A stretch of DNA of 64,000 bases from Corella eumyota (Eukaryota; Chordata; Ascidiacea; Phlebobranchia; Corellidae): contig OY720097.1 in assembly GCA_963082875.1 (NCBI GenBank), positions 7,634,501-7,698,500 of the forward strand, given 5' to 3'. Made by a program: the position numbers and the translations under genes. Below, one piece after another: positions 41,398 to 51,440 of the stretch (within the stretch, counting starts at the first letter, position 1; each line of letters opens with the position of its first letter). The notes under the pieces were generated by a model. The model saw only the letters and a list, made by a program, of their open reading frames with translations, searched no databases and was not told the DNA's origin.

Positions 41398-41967
41398 TAT
41401 GTATCTGATTTTAGACTACCTTTAAATGTTGTTGTATTTAAATCTTTATTTGTGTTATATTATTTTAAAATAAAATTGAAGGAGATAGGGTATTTATCTA
41501 GAAAAACAATAATTTATTATTTATTAAAATAAAAATTTTGAAAAAAAAAATAATTTGAATTTTTTAGCTTTTATTTTGTATATTAACAAAATTTAAGTTT
41601 TTAAATTTTTTTAGAATATTGTTAGTCGTGTAGAAAACCTTAAACTAGATTATGATTTTATACAACTTGAAGTTGTTATTTTTATTAACGAGGAAACATT
41701 AGAAGTGGCTCCCACTCTTACACATTTGAGAGACTTGCTTCATCAAATTCAGGAAAGATGGGGAAACTTTTGGCTTGTAGTCATATTCACACCAAAAAGT
41801 AATTTTGTTAATTTTTTGCAATATAGCATTATACCAAAATAAAAGTAACATTTAAAAATTAACAATGCTGAAAAAAGAAATTCTTTGGTAGCTTTAAAAA
41901 AAAAATTATATTTTGAATTAAAATTTTATTATAAAAATTAGATTAATTGGTAAACTAGATAACAATA

Positions 41968-42128
41968 TACCAGAGAAGTAGTGTAGTAGTAGAAACACTT
42001 GGTTTCTTTACTTTGTTTTAAACTCCACTGCTTTCACATTGTAGCTTTCCTAAGTAAGGTGCTATTATCAGTATAAATTTCTTAAGGCCAAAAACCAATC
42101 GGCAGGTTAACTATTTGGCAATTAGACA
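41968..42128 (+). mobile_element. SINE-like fragment in the E5-E6 intron, copy 1
   Basis: Starts with AGAAGTAGTGTAGTAGTAGA, a degenerate tRNA box A region, followed by AACTCCACTGC in place of box B, the CTTTCCTAAGTAAGGTGCTA section and the TTTGGCAATTAGAC core shared with the other SINEs in this window. It lacks the CCCACATCGAGG tail. The copy at 44901-45062 is almost identical because of the segmental duplication. Confidence 0.6.
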
Positions 42129-42966
42129 AACTATATCAAAACATAAAAACTTTCATAAATTAATTTATAATTTTAATAAATATATTTGTATTACAGAATC
42201 AGAGGATTGATTCACACACATCAGTCATTACAATGCGAGAAAACAGTTCCTAAATATGAGAATATATTGGATGAAGATGAACCGACTAATTCAAAAGAGG
42301 CTCGTATTAGATGCCAAAAAATACAAGTAAATTATATTTTACTATTATTCATTTTTTTTAATGTATTAAGATTAACATTGTCATAGGTCATTGTATTTTT
42401 AGTAAGACACTATTGGTATTTAAACTTTTTTTTTGTTTGTATTAAAACATTCAAGCTGTTTATGCTAAAAAATTTAAAATAGGTTTTGTGGCCTCAAAAA
42501 ATGTTTTAAAAATTTATTCCAAATTAATATTTTAATTTTTTTTTTAAATGTATAAGAAAGTAAAAAACTAAGAACAAGGAAATGTTTTTTAAATATACTT
42601 TTAAAGAAAACAAGGAATATATATACTCCACATTTTTATGTTTTTCTTTCTATTTTAATTTAAATTTATGTTTTTTTAACCGGGTATAATAAATGCTTGC
42701 GAGGCAACAGACGCCAATTTTCAAGTAATGCGGACAAATTTGGACTTGACAAAAGAGGATGTCAGTAAGTACCCGTCGGACATGTCTGACAACAAAGAGT
42801 TAATAGTATGCGAAAATGAAGTAGAAGCAGTGGAAAAAAGATGGGATGATGTAAAGAGAAGATTGAATGTCGATTTTGAGAAAGCGAAAGAACAGCTTGC
42901 TAGGTTTGAGGAAGGTAAGAGAAAAAATGTCTTAAACTTTATTTTGTAATTTGTAAGTCAAAGGTA

Positions 42967-43249
42967 CCGGCAGCATAGTGTAGTTGATAAACTTGGCTTG
43001 ACAACATAAAACTTTGGGCTCGATTCCTACGTAAGGTCACATAAGTTCTTGGGTTTGAGTCGTAATGCACATATTATATTGTTTTTAAGCAAGGCACTAA
43101 AAATGATAAAATGTTTTGCTAGGCTCAAATTAAATAGCAGATTAGGTATCGGGCAATTATTAATAATACCATAACTAAAGTTACTCAAAAATAATATTAC
43201 CAAAGTTACTGCATTTTTAAGCTGTAAAGTTGACCTTACCACATCGAGA
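42967..43249 (+). mobile_element. tRNA-derived SINE, copy 1, at the duplication border
   Basis: The head CCGGCAGCATAGTGTAGTTG resembles box A and GGGCTCGATTCCTAC resembles box B (GGTTCGANTCC). The body contains GCAAGGCACTAAAA and CGGGCAATTATTAATAATACC, and the tail is CCTTACCACATCGAGA. The tail end coincides with the end of duplication copy 1. Related SINEs lie at 45829, 62401 and 63205. Confidence 0.8.
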
Positions 43250-44900
43250 AAAGTTTGCTTATAGTTTAAAAAAAATAAATTATTTTTTTAGAATTTACAC
43301 CAAAACCTGAGTGCCAAAAGTGAGCTGTTTCTCAATCTTATAAAAACAAACACTGAGCTTAAAAATTAATCAACCCAAGTTGAAGTTGCTTTACAAAATA
43401 CTGCAACTCAGACCAAGGAAAATGTAAATCCACCTATTAAGGCTGCATAATGCTCTGTCCATCATGAAAAAGTGGAAAATATTGAGTTAGTCTTATTAAA
43501 AAAAATTAATTTAAAGTTTAATATGTTTTAATGTTTATATCTTTAAACCAAATTTCATGTTAAATTAAAATTCTTAAGGAATTTTTTTTTAATCCTAAAA
43601 TTATTTTTTTAGACTTGAAATAATTAATTGCTTACTTCCACAAGCTGAAAAAGGTAAATTATTATATATTTATTTTTGGTATAAAAACCTTACTTTAACA
43701 GCCTAACCTAAACATAAGGTATTGTATTAACCTTAAACCAGCCTAAAATTGGCTTAAGCTTTTCTTGTTTTAAGTTGGCTTTAGCCTTTTAGAATATAAC
43801 TAATTTGACAATAAAAGTTTTTTCATGCTATATATGTTAATTCAAATCCACAAAGTTTAGACTATGTTTTATAGACTAAATACAATATTGCAATAATGGT
43901 GATTAAAAATGTATAAGGAAATATTTCGTAACTATTTCTGTTATTTATTTAATCTTTTAATTTTAGCTTTGGCAGAGGAAAGAAAGACTTGTTTTCATCT
44001 TGACAAATTACGAGCTTTGCATGAAAAAATTCAAGTCCTCGAAAACGATCAATCTCAAGTTCTTGAAAAGGATTTATCCAGTAATCAAAAATTATTGGAA
44101 AATGTATTGACAGACCAACAGGTAAGGTTTAGTGAAAAATTAAAAAAAAAAATTCTTAAAATTTATAGTAAGAGTAAATCCATAATAAAATAATGTTTTT
44201 TGTTAAATGTATTTATAAATACTAGTTCAAAGGCCACTCTACATTTGGCATTTTACATATATGTTATTCATTCACTAAGCTTCATTATATAAAGATTACC
44301 AATTGCAATGCATTGATTAACATATGTATCTGATTTTAGACTACCTTTAAATGTTGTTGTATTTAAATCTTTATTTGTGTTATATTATTTTAAAATAAAA
44401 TTGAAGGAGATGGGGTATTTATCTAGAAAACAATAATTTATTATTTATTAAAATAAAAATTTTGAAAAAAAAAATAATTTGAATTTTTTAGCTTTTATTT
44501 TGTATATTAACAAAATTTAAGTTTTTAAATTTTTTTAGAATATTGTTAGTCGTGTAGAAAACCTTAAACCAGATTATGATTTTATACAACTTGAAGTTGT
44601 TATTTTTATTAACGAGGAAGCATTAGAAATGGCTCCCACTCTTACACATTTGAGAGACTTGCTTCATCAAATTCAGGAAAGATGGGGAAACTTTTGGTTT
44701 GTAGTCATATTCACACCAAAAAGTAATTTTGTTAATTTTTTGCAATATAGCATTATACCAAAATAAAAGTAACATTTAAAAAATTTAAAAATTAACAATG
44801 CTGAAAAAAGAAATTCTTTGGTAGCTTTAAAAAAAAATTATATTTTGAATTAAAATTTTATTATAAAAATTAGATTAATTGGTAAACTAGATAACAATAT

Positions 44901-45062
44901 ACCAGAGAAGTAGTGTAGTAGTAGAAACACTTGGTTTCTTTACTTTGTTTTAAACTCCACTGCTTTCACATTGTAGCTTTCCTAAGTAAGGTGCTATTAT
45001 CAGTATAAATTTCTTAAGGCCAAAAACCAATCGGCAGGTTAACTATTTGGCAATTAGACAAA
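44901..45062 (+). mobile_element. SINE-like fragment in the E5-E6 intron, copy 2
   Basis: Duplicate of 41968-42128, with the same AGTGTAGTAGTAGAAACACT head and CGGCAGGTTAACTATTTGGC section. It was present before the segmental duplication. Confidence 0.6.
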
Positions 45063-45828
45063 CTATATCAAAACATAAAAACTTTCATAAATTAATTTAT
45101 AATTTTAATAAATATATTTGTATTACAGAATCAGAGGATTGATTCACACATATCAGTCATTACAGTGCGAGAAAACAGTTCCTAAATATGAAAATATATT
45201 GGATGAAGATGAACCGACTAATTCAAAAGAGGCTCGTATTAGATGCCAAAAAATACAAGTAAATTATATTTTACCATTATTCATTTTTTTTAATGTATTA
45301 AGATTAACATTGTCATAGGTCATTATGCTAAAAAATTTAAAATAGGTTTTGTGGCCTCAAAAAATGTTTTAAAAATTTATTCCAAATTAATATTTTAATT
45401 TTTTTTTTAAATGTATAAGAAAGTAAAAAACTAAGAACAAGGAAATGTTTTTTAAATATACTTTTACAGAAAACAAGGAATATATATACTCCACATTTTT
45501 ATGTTTTTCATTCTATTTTAATTTAAATTTTTGTTTTTTTAACCGGGTATAATAAATGCTTGCGAGGCAACAGACGCCAATTTTCAAGTAATGCGGACAA
45601 ATTTGAACTTGACAAAAGAGGATGTCAGTAAGTACCCGTCGGACATGTCTGACAACAAAGAGTTAATAGTATGCGAAAATGAAGTAGAAGCAGTGGAAAA
45701 AAGATGGGATGATGTAAAGAGAAGATTGAATGTCGATTTTGAGAAAGCGAAAGAACAGCTTGCTAGGTTTGAGGAAGGTAAGAGAAAAAATGTCTTAAAC
45801 TTTATTTTGTAATTTGTAAGTCAAAGGT

Positions 45829-46113
45829 ACCGGCAGCATAGTGTAGTTGATAAACTTGGCTTGACAACATAAGACTTTGGGCTCGATTCCTACGTAAGGT
45901 CACATAATTTCTTGGGTTTGAGTCGTAATGCACATATTATATTGTTTTTAAGCAAGGCACTAAAAATGATAAAATGTTTTGCTAGGCTCAAATTAAATAG
46001 CAGATTAGGTATCGGGCAATTATTAATAATACCATAACTAAAGTTACTCAAAAATAATATTACCAAAGTTACTCCATTTTTAAGCTGTAAAGTTGACCTT
46101 ACCACATCGAGAA
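45829..46113 (+). mobile_element. tRNA-derived SINE, copy 2
   Basis: Duplicate of 42967-43249, with box B-like GGGCTCGATTCC and tail CCACATCGAGA. It is followed by unique intron sequence leading into exon 8. Confidence 0.8.
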
Positions 46114-46618
46114 TAAACAATTACAAAAAAAATTAAAATAAAATTTTCAAAAAAAACTTGAATTAAAAAATTTTTTTAGGTGAATTACAAGAGAAGAATG
46201 GTAAAGATATACTGGGTCAAGTGCAAACTTTTAACAACCAGTTAGTGATAAAGGAGAATACATTAAACACTTTAATTATGGTGCCTTTGTCATATGATCA
46301 AGCTAGTTTGGAGAAGTGTATTGCTAAGCATAATGTAAGTATTATATTTATTAAATTATTAATTAATTTATATTTAAATTCTTCATGATTATTATACTAT
46401 TTTGTTTAAATATAAACTTACTTTACAATTTTCAGGAAAAAAATTAGAAAAATTTTATTTTAGTTTTTGTTTTGCACATTTTTTTAGGATATGACAGAGA
46501 ATGTTCACCTGATGTCTGCCGACTATTACTCCCTTGCCGCCGAGTGTTCGGATTTTGTTAATTCGGTGAGGAAAGTTGTGGGCAAGAGAGTGTAAAGGAT
46601 GTTGCAGAGTGGTGGTAA

Positions 46619-48296
46619 TGAGATGGAGATGAGATGGAGATGGAGATGAGATGGAGATGAGATGGAGATGAGATGGAGATGAGATGGAGATGAGATGGAG
46701 ATGAGATGGAGATGAGATGGAGATGAGATGGAGATGAGATGGAGATGAGATGGAGATGAGATGGAGATGAGATGGAGATGAGATGGAGATGAGATGGAGA
46801 TGAGATGGAGATGAGATGGAGATGAGATGGAGATGAGATGGAGATGAGATGGAGATGAGATGGAGATGAGATGGAGATGAGATGGAGATGAGATGGAGAT
46901 GAGATGGAGATGAGATGGAGATGAGATGGAGATGAGATGGAGATGAGATGGAGATGAGATGGAGATGAGATGGAGATGAGATGGAGATGAGATGGAGATG
47001 AGATGGAGATGAGATGGAGATGAGATGGAGATGAGATGGAGATGAGATGGAGATGAGATGGAGATGAGATGGAGATGAGATGGAGATGAGATGGAGATGA
47101 GATGGAGATGAGATGGAGATGAGATGGAGATGAGATGGAGATGAGATGGAGATGAGATGGAGATGAGATGGAGATGAGATGGAGATGAGATGGAGATGAG
47201 ATGGAGATGAGATGGAGATGAGATGGAGATGAGATGGAGATGAGATGGAGATGAGATGGAGATGAGATGGAGATGAGATGGAGATGAGATGGAGATGAGA
47301 TGGAGATGAGATGGAGATGAGATGGAGATGAGATGGAGATGAGATGGAGATGAGATGGAGATGAGATGGAGATGAGATGGAGATGAGATGGAGATGAGAT
47401 GGAGATGAGATGGAGATGAGATGGAGATGAGATGGAGATGAGATGGAGATGAGATGGAGATGAGATGGAGATGAGATGGAGATGAGATGGAGATGAGATG
47501 GAGATGAGATGGAGATGAGATGGAGATGAGATGGAGATGAGATGGAGATGAGATGGAGATGAGATGGAGATGAGATGGAGATGAGATGGAGATGAGATGG
47601 AGATGAGATGGAGATGAGATGGAGATGAGATGGAGATGAGATGGAGATGAGATGGAGATGAGATGGAGATGAGATGGAGATGAGATGGAGATGAGATGGA
47701 GATGAGATGGAGATGAGATGGAGATGGAGATGAGATGGAGATGAGATGGAGATGGAGATGAGATGGAGATGAGATGGAGATGAGATGGAGATGAGATGGA
47801 GATGAGATGGAGATGAGATGGAGATGAGATGGAGATGAGATGGAGATGAGATGGAGATGAGATGGAGATGAGATGGAGATGAGATGGAGATGAGATGGAG
47901 ATGAGATGGAGATGAGATGGAGATGAGATGGAGATGAGATGGAGATGAGATGGAGATGAGATGGAGATGAGATGGAGATGAGATGGAGATGAGATGGAGA
48001 TGAGATGGAGATGAGATGGAGATGAGATGGAGATGAGATGGAGATGAGATGGAGATGAGATGGAGATGAGATGGAGATGAGATGGAGATGAGATGGAGAT
48101 GAGATGGAGATGAGGTGGAGATGAGGTGGAGATGAGGTGGAGATGAGGTGGAGATGAGGTGGAGATGAGGTGGAGATGAGGTGGAGATGAGGTGGAGATG
48201 AGGTGGAGATGAGGTGGAGATGAGGTGGAGATGAGATGGAGATGAGATGGAGATGAGATGGAGATGAGATGGAGATGAGATGGAGATGAGATCGAG
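46619..48296. repeat. 11-bp minisatellite array 2 (GAGATGAGATG)
   Basis: About 150 copies of the unit seen in array 1. It starts 24 bp after the stop codon of exon 9, so it occupies what would be the 3' untranslated region. Three phase slips (GAGATGGAGATG) lie near 46636, 47725 and 47750. A block of about eleven GAGATGAGGTG variants lies at about 48113-48230. The right end runs directly into the 5' LTR of the BEL element. Long open frames on the minus strand are composition by-products. Confidence 0.96.
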
Positions 48297-48298
48297 AT

Positions 48299-48738
48299 GA
48301 TGTGATTCCTGCATGTCATTTTACTTTTTCGTGATTTTGGATATTTGTAAGTTTTTCATAACATTTTTGTATAGATTTGAGGTCCCAATGAGCTAGTGTT
48401 AACTGTAATTCATGTATATATGTTAAGTGTTATTTCTTTAAAGTGTATAACAACTAACTTCTATTCTATTTGAATAAGGTATATAGGACATGTGTGTATG
48501 CTATCATGTGAGATGTTTAACCTTTGAAAACCGAATTTAAATGAACCGAATCGAATTTAAAAGAATTTTGTCATTGAACTTTAAAATCAAACTGAATTGT
48601 ACCGAATTGACTGACTATTAATAAAAATAAGGAAAAGGGCACATCTTGTTTGTGTTTTAACGGTTATAACATGAAAATCAGCCAAAAGCATAAACCTTAT
48701 TATTACTTAATCTGTAGGATCACAACTGTAAGACTACA
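48299..48738 (+). repeat. BEL 5' LTR (shorter copy, joined to the minisatellite)
   Basis: About 440 bp matching 55172-55610: GCATGTCATTTTACTTTTTC, GAGGTCCCAATGAGCTAGTG, AACCTTTGAAAACCGAATTT and the end GATCACAACTGTAAGACTACA minus single changes. The right border is where the similarity to the 3' LTR stops after GACTACA. Confidence 0.9.
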
Positions 48739-49436
48739 CAAGTTTTCAAAGTTTACATATTTCGGACTTGCACCACAAATTTTCAAAGATAAAATAACCT
48801 TTTAAGGTTAACAAGTCTGCAATTTCCAAGGCTTGTACACAAGTGTAAGAAGATCACATCAACCATCAACGACTTAATTGTTAGTACTATACATAGGGTT
48901 TATTACTTACCTCAAGCAAGGTTCCAAGTCAATTTATTTGTGACAGTATTGGGCATAGGGTCTAATACTTACCTCAAGCAAGATTCCAAGTCAACTTTAT
49001 TTGTGACAGTACTATACATAGGGTTTAGTACTTACCTCAAGCAAGGTTTCAAGTCAACTTTATTTGTGACAGTTTGGATCATAGGGTCTAATACTTACCT
49101 CGAGCAAGGTTCCAAGTCAACTTTATTTGTGACAGTCTTGGGCATAGGGTCTAATACTTACCTCAAGCAAGGTTCCAAGACAATTTTATTTTTGTCAGTG
49201 TTAGACATAGGGTCTAATACCTGTGGCATTTACACATCCTAAAGACCATATCTCCAACTAAGTCTGCATAGAGTATTAATACAATGTTTACGAATAATGA
49301 AGAGTATGACACAAAAGGTGTTACTAGAAGTCAACTAGACACAATGAAGCGTACCAGAACGGCGCTAATATCTCATGTGACAAGGTAGCTGGGTGCCATT
49401 AAACTCCTTCTTAAGGACAAAAAGAACTATTAGCAA
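48739..49436 (+). other. BEL leader region before gag
   Basis: Untranslated leader between the 5' LTR and the first gag-like coding signal. Half of it is the tandem repeat listed separately. I could not identify a primer-binding site with confidence. Confidence 0.6.
48886..49222 (+). repeat. ~62-bp tandem repeat in the BEL leader
   Basis: The sequence CATAGGGTYTAATACTTACC followed by TCAAGCAAGGTTCCAAGTCA and TTTATTTGTGACAGT recurs five to six times. CATAGGG starts near 48892, 48954, 49016, 49079, 49144 and 49205. The last unit is only partial. Alternate units carry ACTATA or TTGGG before CATAGGG, hinting at a two-unit composite. Confidence 0.88.
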
Positions 49437-51440
49437 GTGGTATGTAAAAGGAAAGCATTAGACGACATAATGTACAAATGCCTCAGGCAGTGTAATGAAT
49501 ACTATAATGCAATTCCAGAAATGGAAGAAAACTTAAAGGAAGAGGCAAATACTAAGATTGCTGAAATTAAAGAGCGATACCAGAACATACAAGATGTTTA
49601 CCAACAATTTATACAGGCTTGTAAAGATACATCCACCAAAGAACGAATATGTCTGGAATTACATTCATCTTAAATGGTATCTAATCGAGGAAGTTTATCA
49701 AGCTCAAGAAGCAGGAAGGCAGAGGTAAAACGATTGCTAGCAGAAAGGCTTAAAGAACAAACACAACTCCGTCTTGAGCAAAGCCACATAATGGCAGAGG
49801 CTGATTATGAGAAAGAAAAAAGGAGAATAAACATGGAAGCAAAGTTACGAAGTGAACAGATATCTTCTGAACTCGGGTTTCAAAAGCACTTGCCGAAACC
49901 AAGGAAGCTGACATTTTAAGTCAATGTGTGAGTGAAGATTCACAATCTACTTTTCTAACAACCCCATCTAACGACCCCAGACAAGATGAAATGTCAACAT
50001 TACTAATGCCACCTTCACGAACATTTAGGGAATTTGCCTTACCCCAAACCCAATTACCTTTAGTTAACCCAACACCCGTTCCTTTACCCCGATTTAGATC
50101 TTTGTTTTTTCTAACAGTTACTAAAGATGTTACTAAAGATGACCATCCAAACACTCCAATGGGACCAAAACTACCAGAACCAGTTTCTGATCCAACTACC
50201 ACAAGCTATTCCCCAATCATTATCCCTCCACCATGTCAACCTGACACCCAAACTTTTGTACCACCGCCAGCTTAGCTGGCTACCAACTCTCCTACACCTA
50301 TGCGGCCTTGTAAAATGGCGCCGGCATGCAGTATTTCCTGAATTTCCTGAAAAAAGCGGACACATCACTGTCCGATGTTATGCAAACAGTTGCTTCAACT
50401 ATTCGACAGGGTTTTAACTTACCAAATCGAAGCATACCTACTTTTGATGGTAATGTACTTGAATTTTATGAATTTATTAAAGGTTTTGATGACAATATAG
50501 CAAAACAAGTTGCTGACCCAGCTGTGCAACTCAGTTATCTAATAAGTTTATGCCAAGGGAAAGCCAAAGACTCCATCAAGTAATGTGTTGTCATATCTTC
50601 CCCAAAGGAAGGTCTAAGAAAAGCCAAGGAGATACTATATGAAAAGTTTGGACAGAAACACATTGTTGTAAAAGCGCATATGGATACTCTCACAAAGAGT
50701 CCACCCATCAAGGGTGACCAAGATAGTCTAGAAGACTTGGCCAATTCAATGCGTAACTGTAAAATTATTCTTACGGCATGGAATCATACATCAGGAATAA
50801 ATTCTCCAGACAGTATTATACAAATTTTCAACCGATTGCCAAAATATCTAAAACTGGAGTTTCATAGAAAGTCTAGGAAATCTTTAGAATGGGACCAAGA
50901 ACTGAGTTTCAATGACCTTTTTGAGTTTATACAAGAAAAAGCTAGTATGGCAGGAGACATACTAGGAAAGGCAATACATGAAAAAGAAAGAGAACGATCA
51001 AAGCATGTGACAACAAAACGCTGGAAACCTGAGAAAAAGACAGCAGTTTATTTAACACAAATGTTCGATACAAACCATGTTAAATCACAAAGCGAGGCAT
51101 CACATCCTAAGAAAGATTTCTCATGGCAATGCATCGATTGCGAAGGAGTACATCCCTTGTGGAAGTGCGACTCGTTTCGCAGCAAACAAGTTTGGGAGAG
51201 ATAAAACATTGTCAAGGCCAACAAATTATGCTTTAACTGTCTAGGAATGAAGCATAATGCAAAAAATTGTAAAAGTGAAAAAACCTGCAAAACATGTCAT
51301 AAGAAACACCATACATTGCTACAAAAGGAGTTTAATAAACAAACACTGGAACCTCTGCTGTTGGCAACATCCAGTTTAGTGGATTCAGTTCAGACCATTA
51401 AACCACAGATAAGATTAAAAGTGGTACCTGTGTTGGTTTG
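49437..51440 (+). CDS. BEL gag region (fossil part)
   Basis: A coiled-coil-rich N-terminal stretch (EMEENLKEEANTKIAEIKER near 49520), then the BEL-type capsid segment with IPTFDGNVLEFYEFIKGF near 50430-50490, and a Cys/His-rich stretch (CIDCEGVHPLWKC ... CFNCLGMKHNAKNC, CKTCHKKHH) at about 51130-51320. The IPTFDG..LEF motif is characteristic of BEL/Pao gag (DUF1759). The part is broken and is described only as remains. Confidence 0.8.

Larger units (their letters stand above)
35321..42914 (+). pseudogene. Decayed coiled-coil/spectrin-repeat-like gene, exon block copy 1 (exons 1-7)
   Basis: Exon-like segments with AG/GT borders are: E1 35321-35434, E2 35664-35857, E3 35984-36024, E4 36338-36492, E5 41615-41776, E6 42197-42326 and E7 42704-42914. 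Phases agree from E1 to E4, from E6 to E7 and on to E8. E5 has a weak donor (GTAGTC) and its phase does not fit E6. The protein is charged and coiled-coil-like: E4 reads KLRALHEKIQVLENDQSQVL and E7 reads VEAVEKRWDDVKRRL, a spectrin-repeat-type helix. E1 has three in-frame stops (one TGA, two TAA). E2 has two TAA stops at 35739 and 35820, also present in the second copy. The E4-E5 intron holds a Gypsy element in the same orientation. Large spectrin-repeat proteins (plakin, nesprin, dystrophin type) are the nearest idea, but the exact family is not recognised. E4, E6 and E7 stay open and could still be transcribed. Confidence 0.6.
35622..43249. repeat. Tandem segmental duplication, copy 1 (interrupted by Gypsy)
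   Basis: From AAAAGTTTGCTTATAGTTTA at about 35622 to the SINE tail ACCACATCGAGA at 43249, the sequence matches 43250-46113 at high identity, intron by intron. Without the Gypsy element and one target-site copy it is about 2.9 kb long. It carries exons 2-7, two SINE-related inserts and all introns. Copy 1 has about 76 bp in the E6-E7 intron (from about 42390) that copy 2 lacks. Confidence 0.92.
43250..46113. repeat. Tandem segmental duplication, copy 2 (without Gypsy)
   Basis: A direct repeat of 35622-43249 with the Gypsy element absent. At 44315-44335 the sequence ATTAACATATGTATCTG is the undisturbed target of the Gypsy insertion. The copy starts right after the SINE tail of copy 1 and ends with its own copy of that SINE tail, after which unique sequence and exon 8 follow. 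Confidence 0.92.
43292..46595 (+). pseudogene. Coiled-coil/spectrin-repeat-like gene, exon block copy 2 with exons 8 and 9 (3' end)
   Basis: The exons are E2' 43292-43485, E3' 43613-43653, E4' 43967-44121, E5' 44539-44700, E6' 45129-45258, E7' 45567-45777, then unique E8 46180-46334 and terminal E9 46488-46595. The phases E6'(0)-E7'(1)-E8(0)-E9 join cleanly and end at TAA 46593. E7' carries VEKRWDDVKRRLNVDFEKAK; E8 reads ELQEKNGKDILGQVQ; E9 ends NSVRKVVGKRV. E2' has the same two in-frame TAA codons as copy 1, so decay of E2 predates the duplication. By eye, E4-E7 of the two copies differ by about eight replacement and two silent changes, which suggests weak constraint. E7 of copy 1 ends in phase 1 while E2' begins in phase 0, so both blocks cannot be read together in one frame. 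Function is not recognised; a short functional 3' gene (E6'-E9) cannot be excluded. Confidence 0.55.

Noticed and set aside
42967-43040. A functional tRNA gene
   Set aside because: Box A and box B are recognisable, but no cloverleaf with paired acceptor stem can be formed; it is the SINE head.
46455-48319. Two open frames of about 600 codons on the minus strand
   Set aside because: Same 11-bp repeat artefact; they cross the true exon 9 on the other strand.
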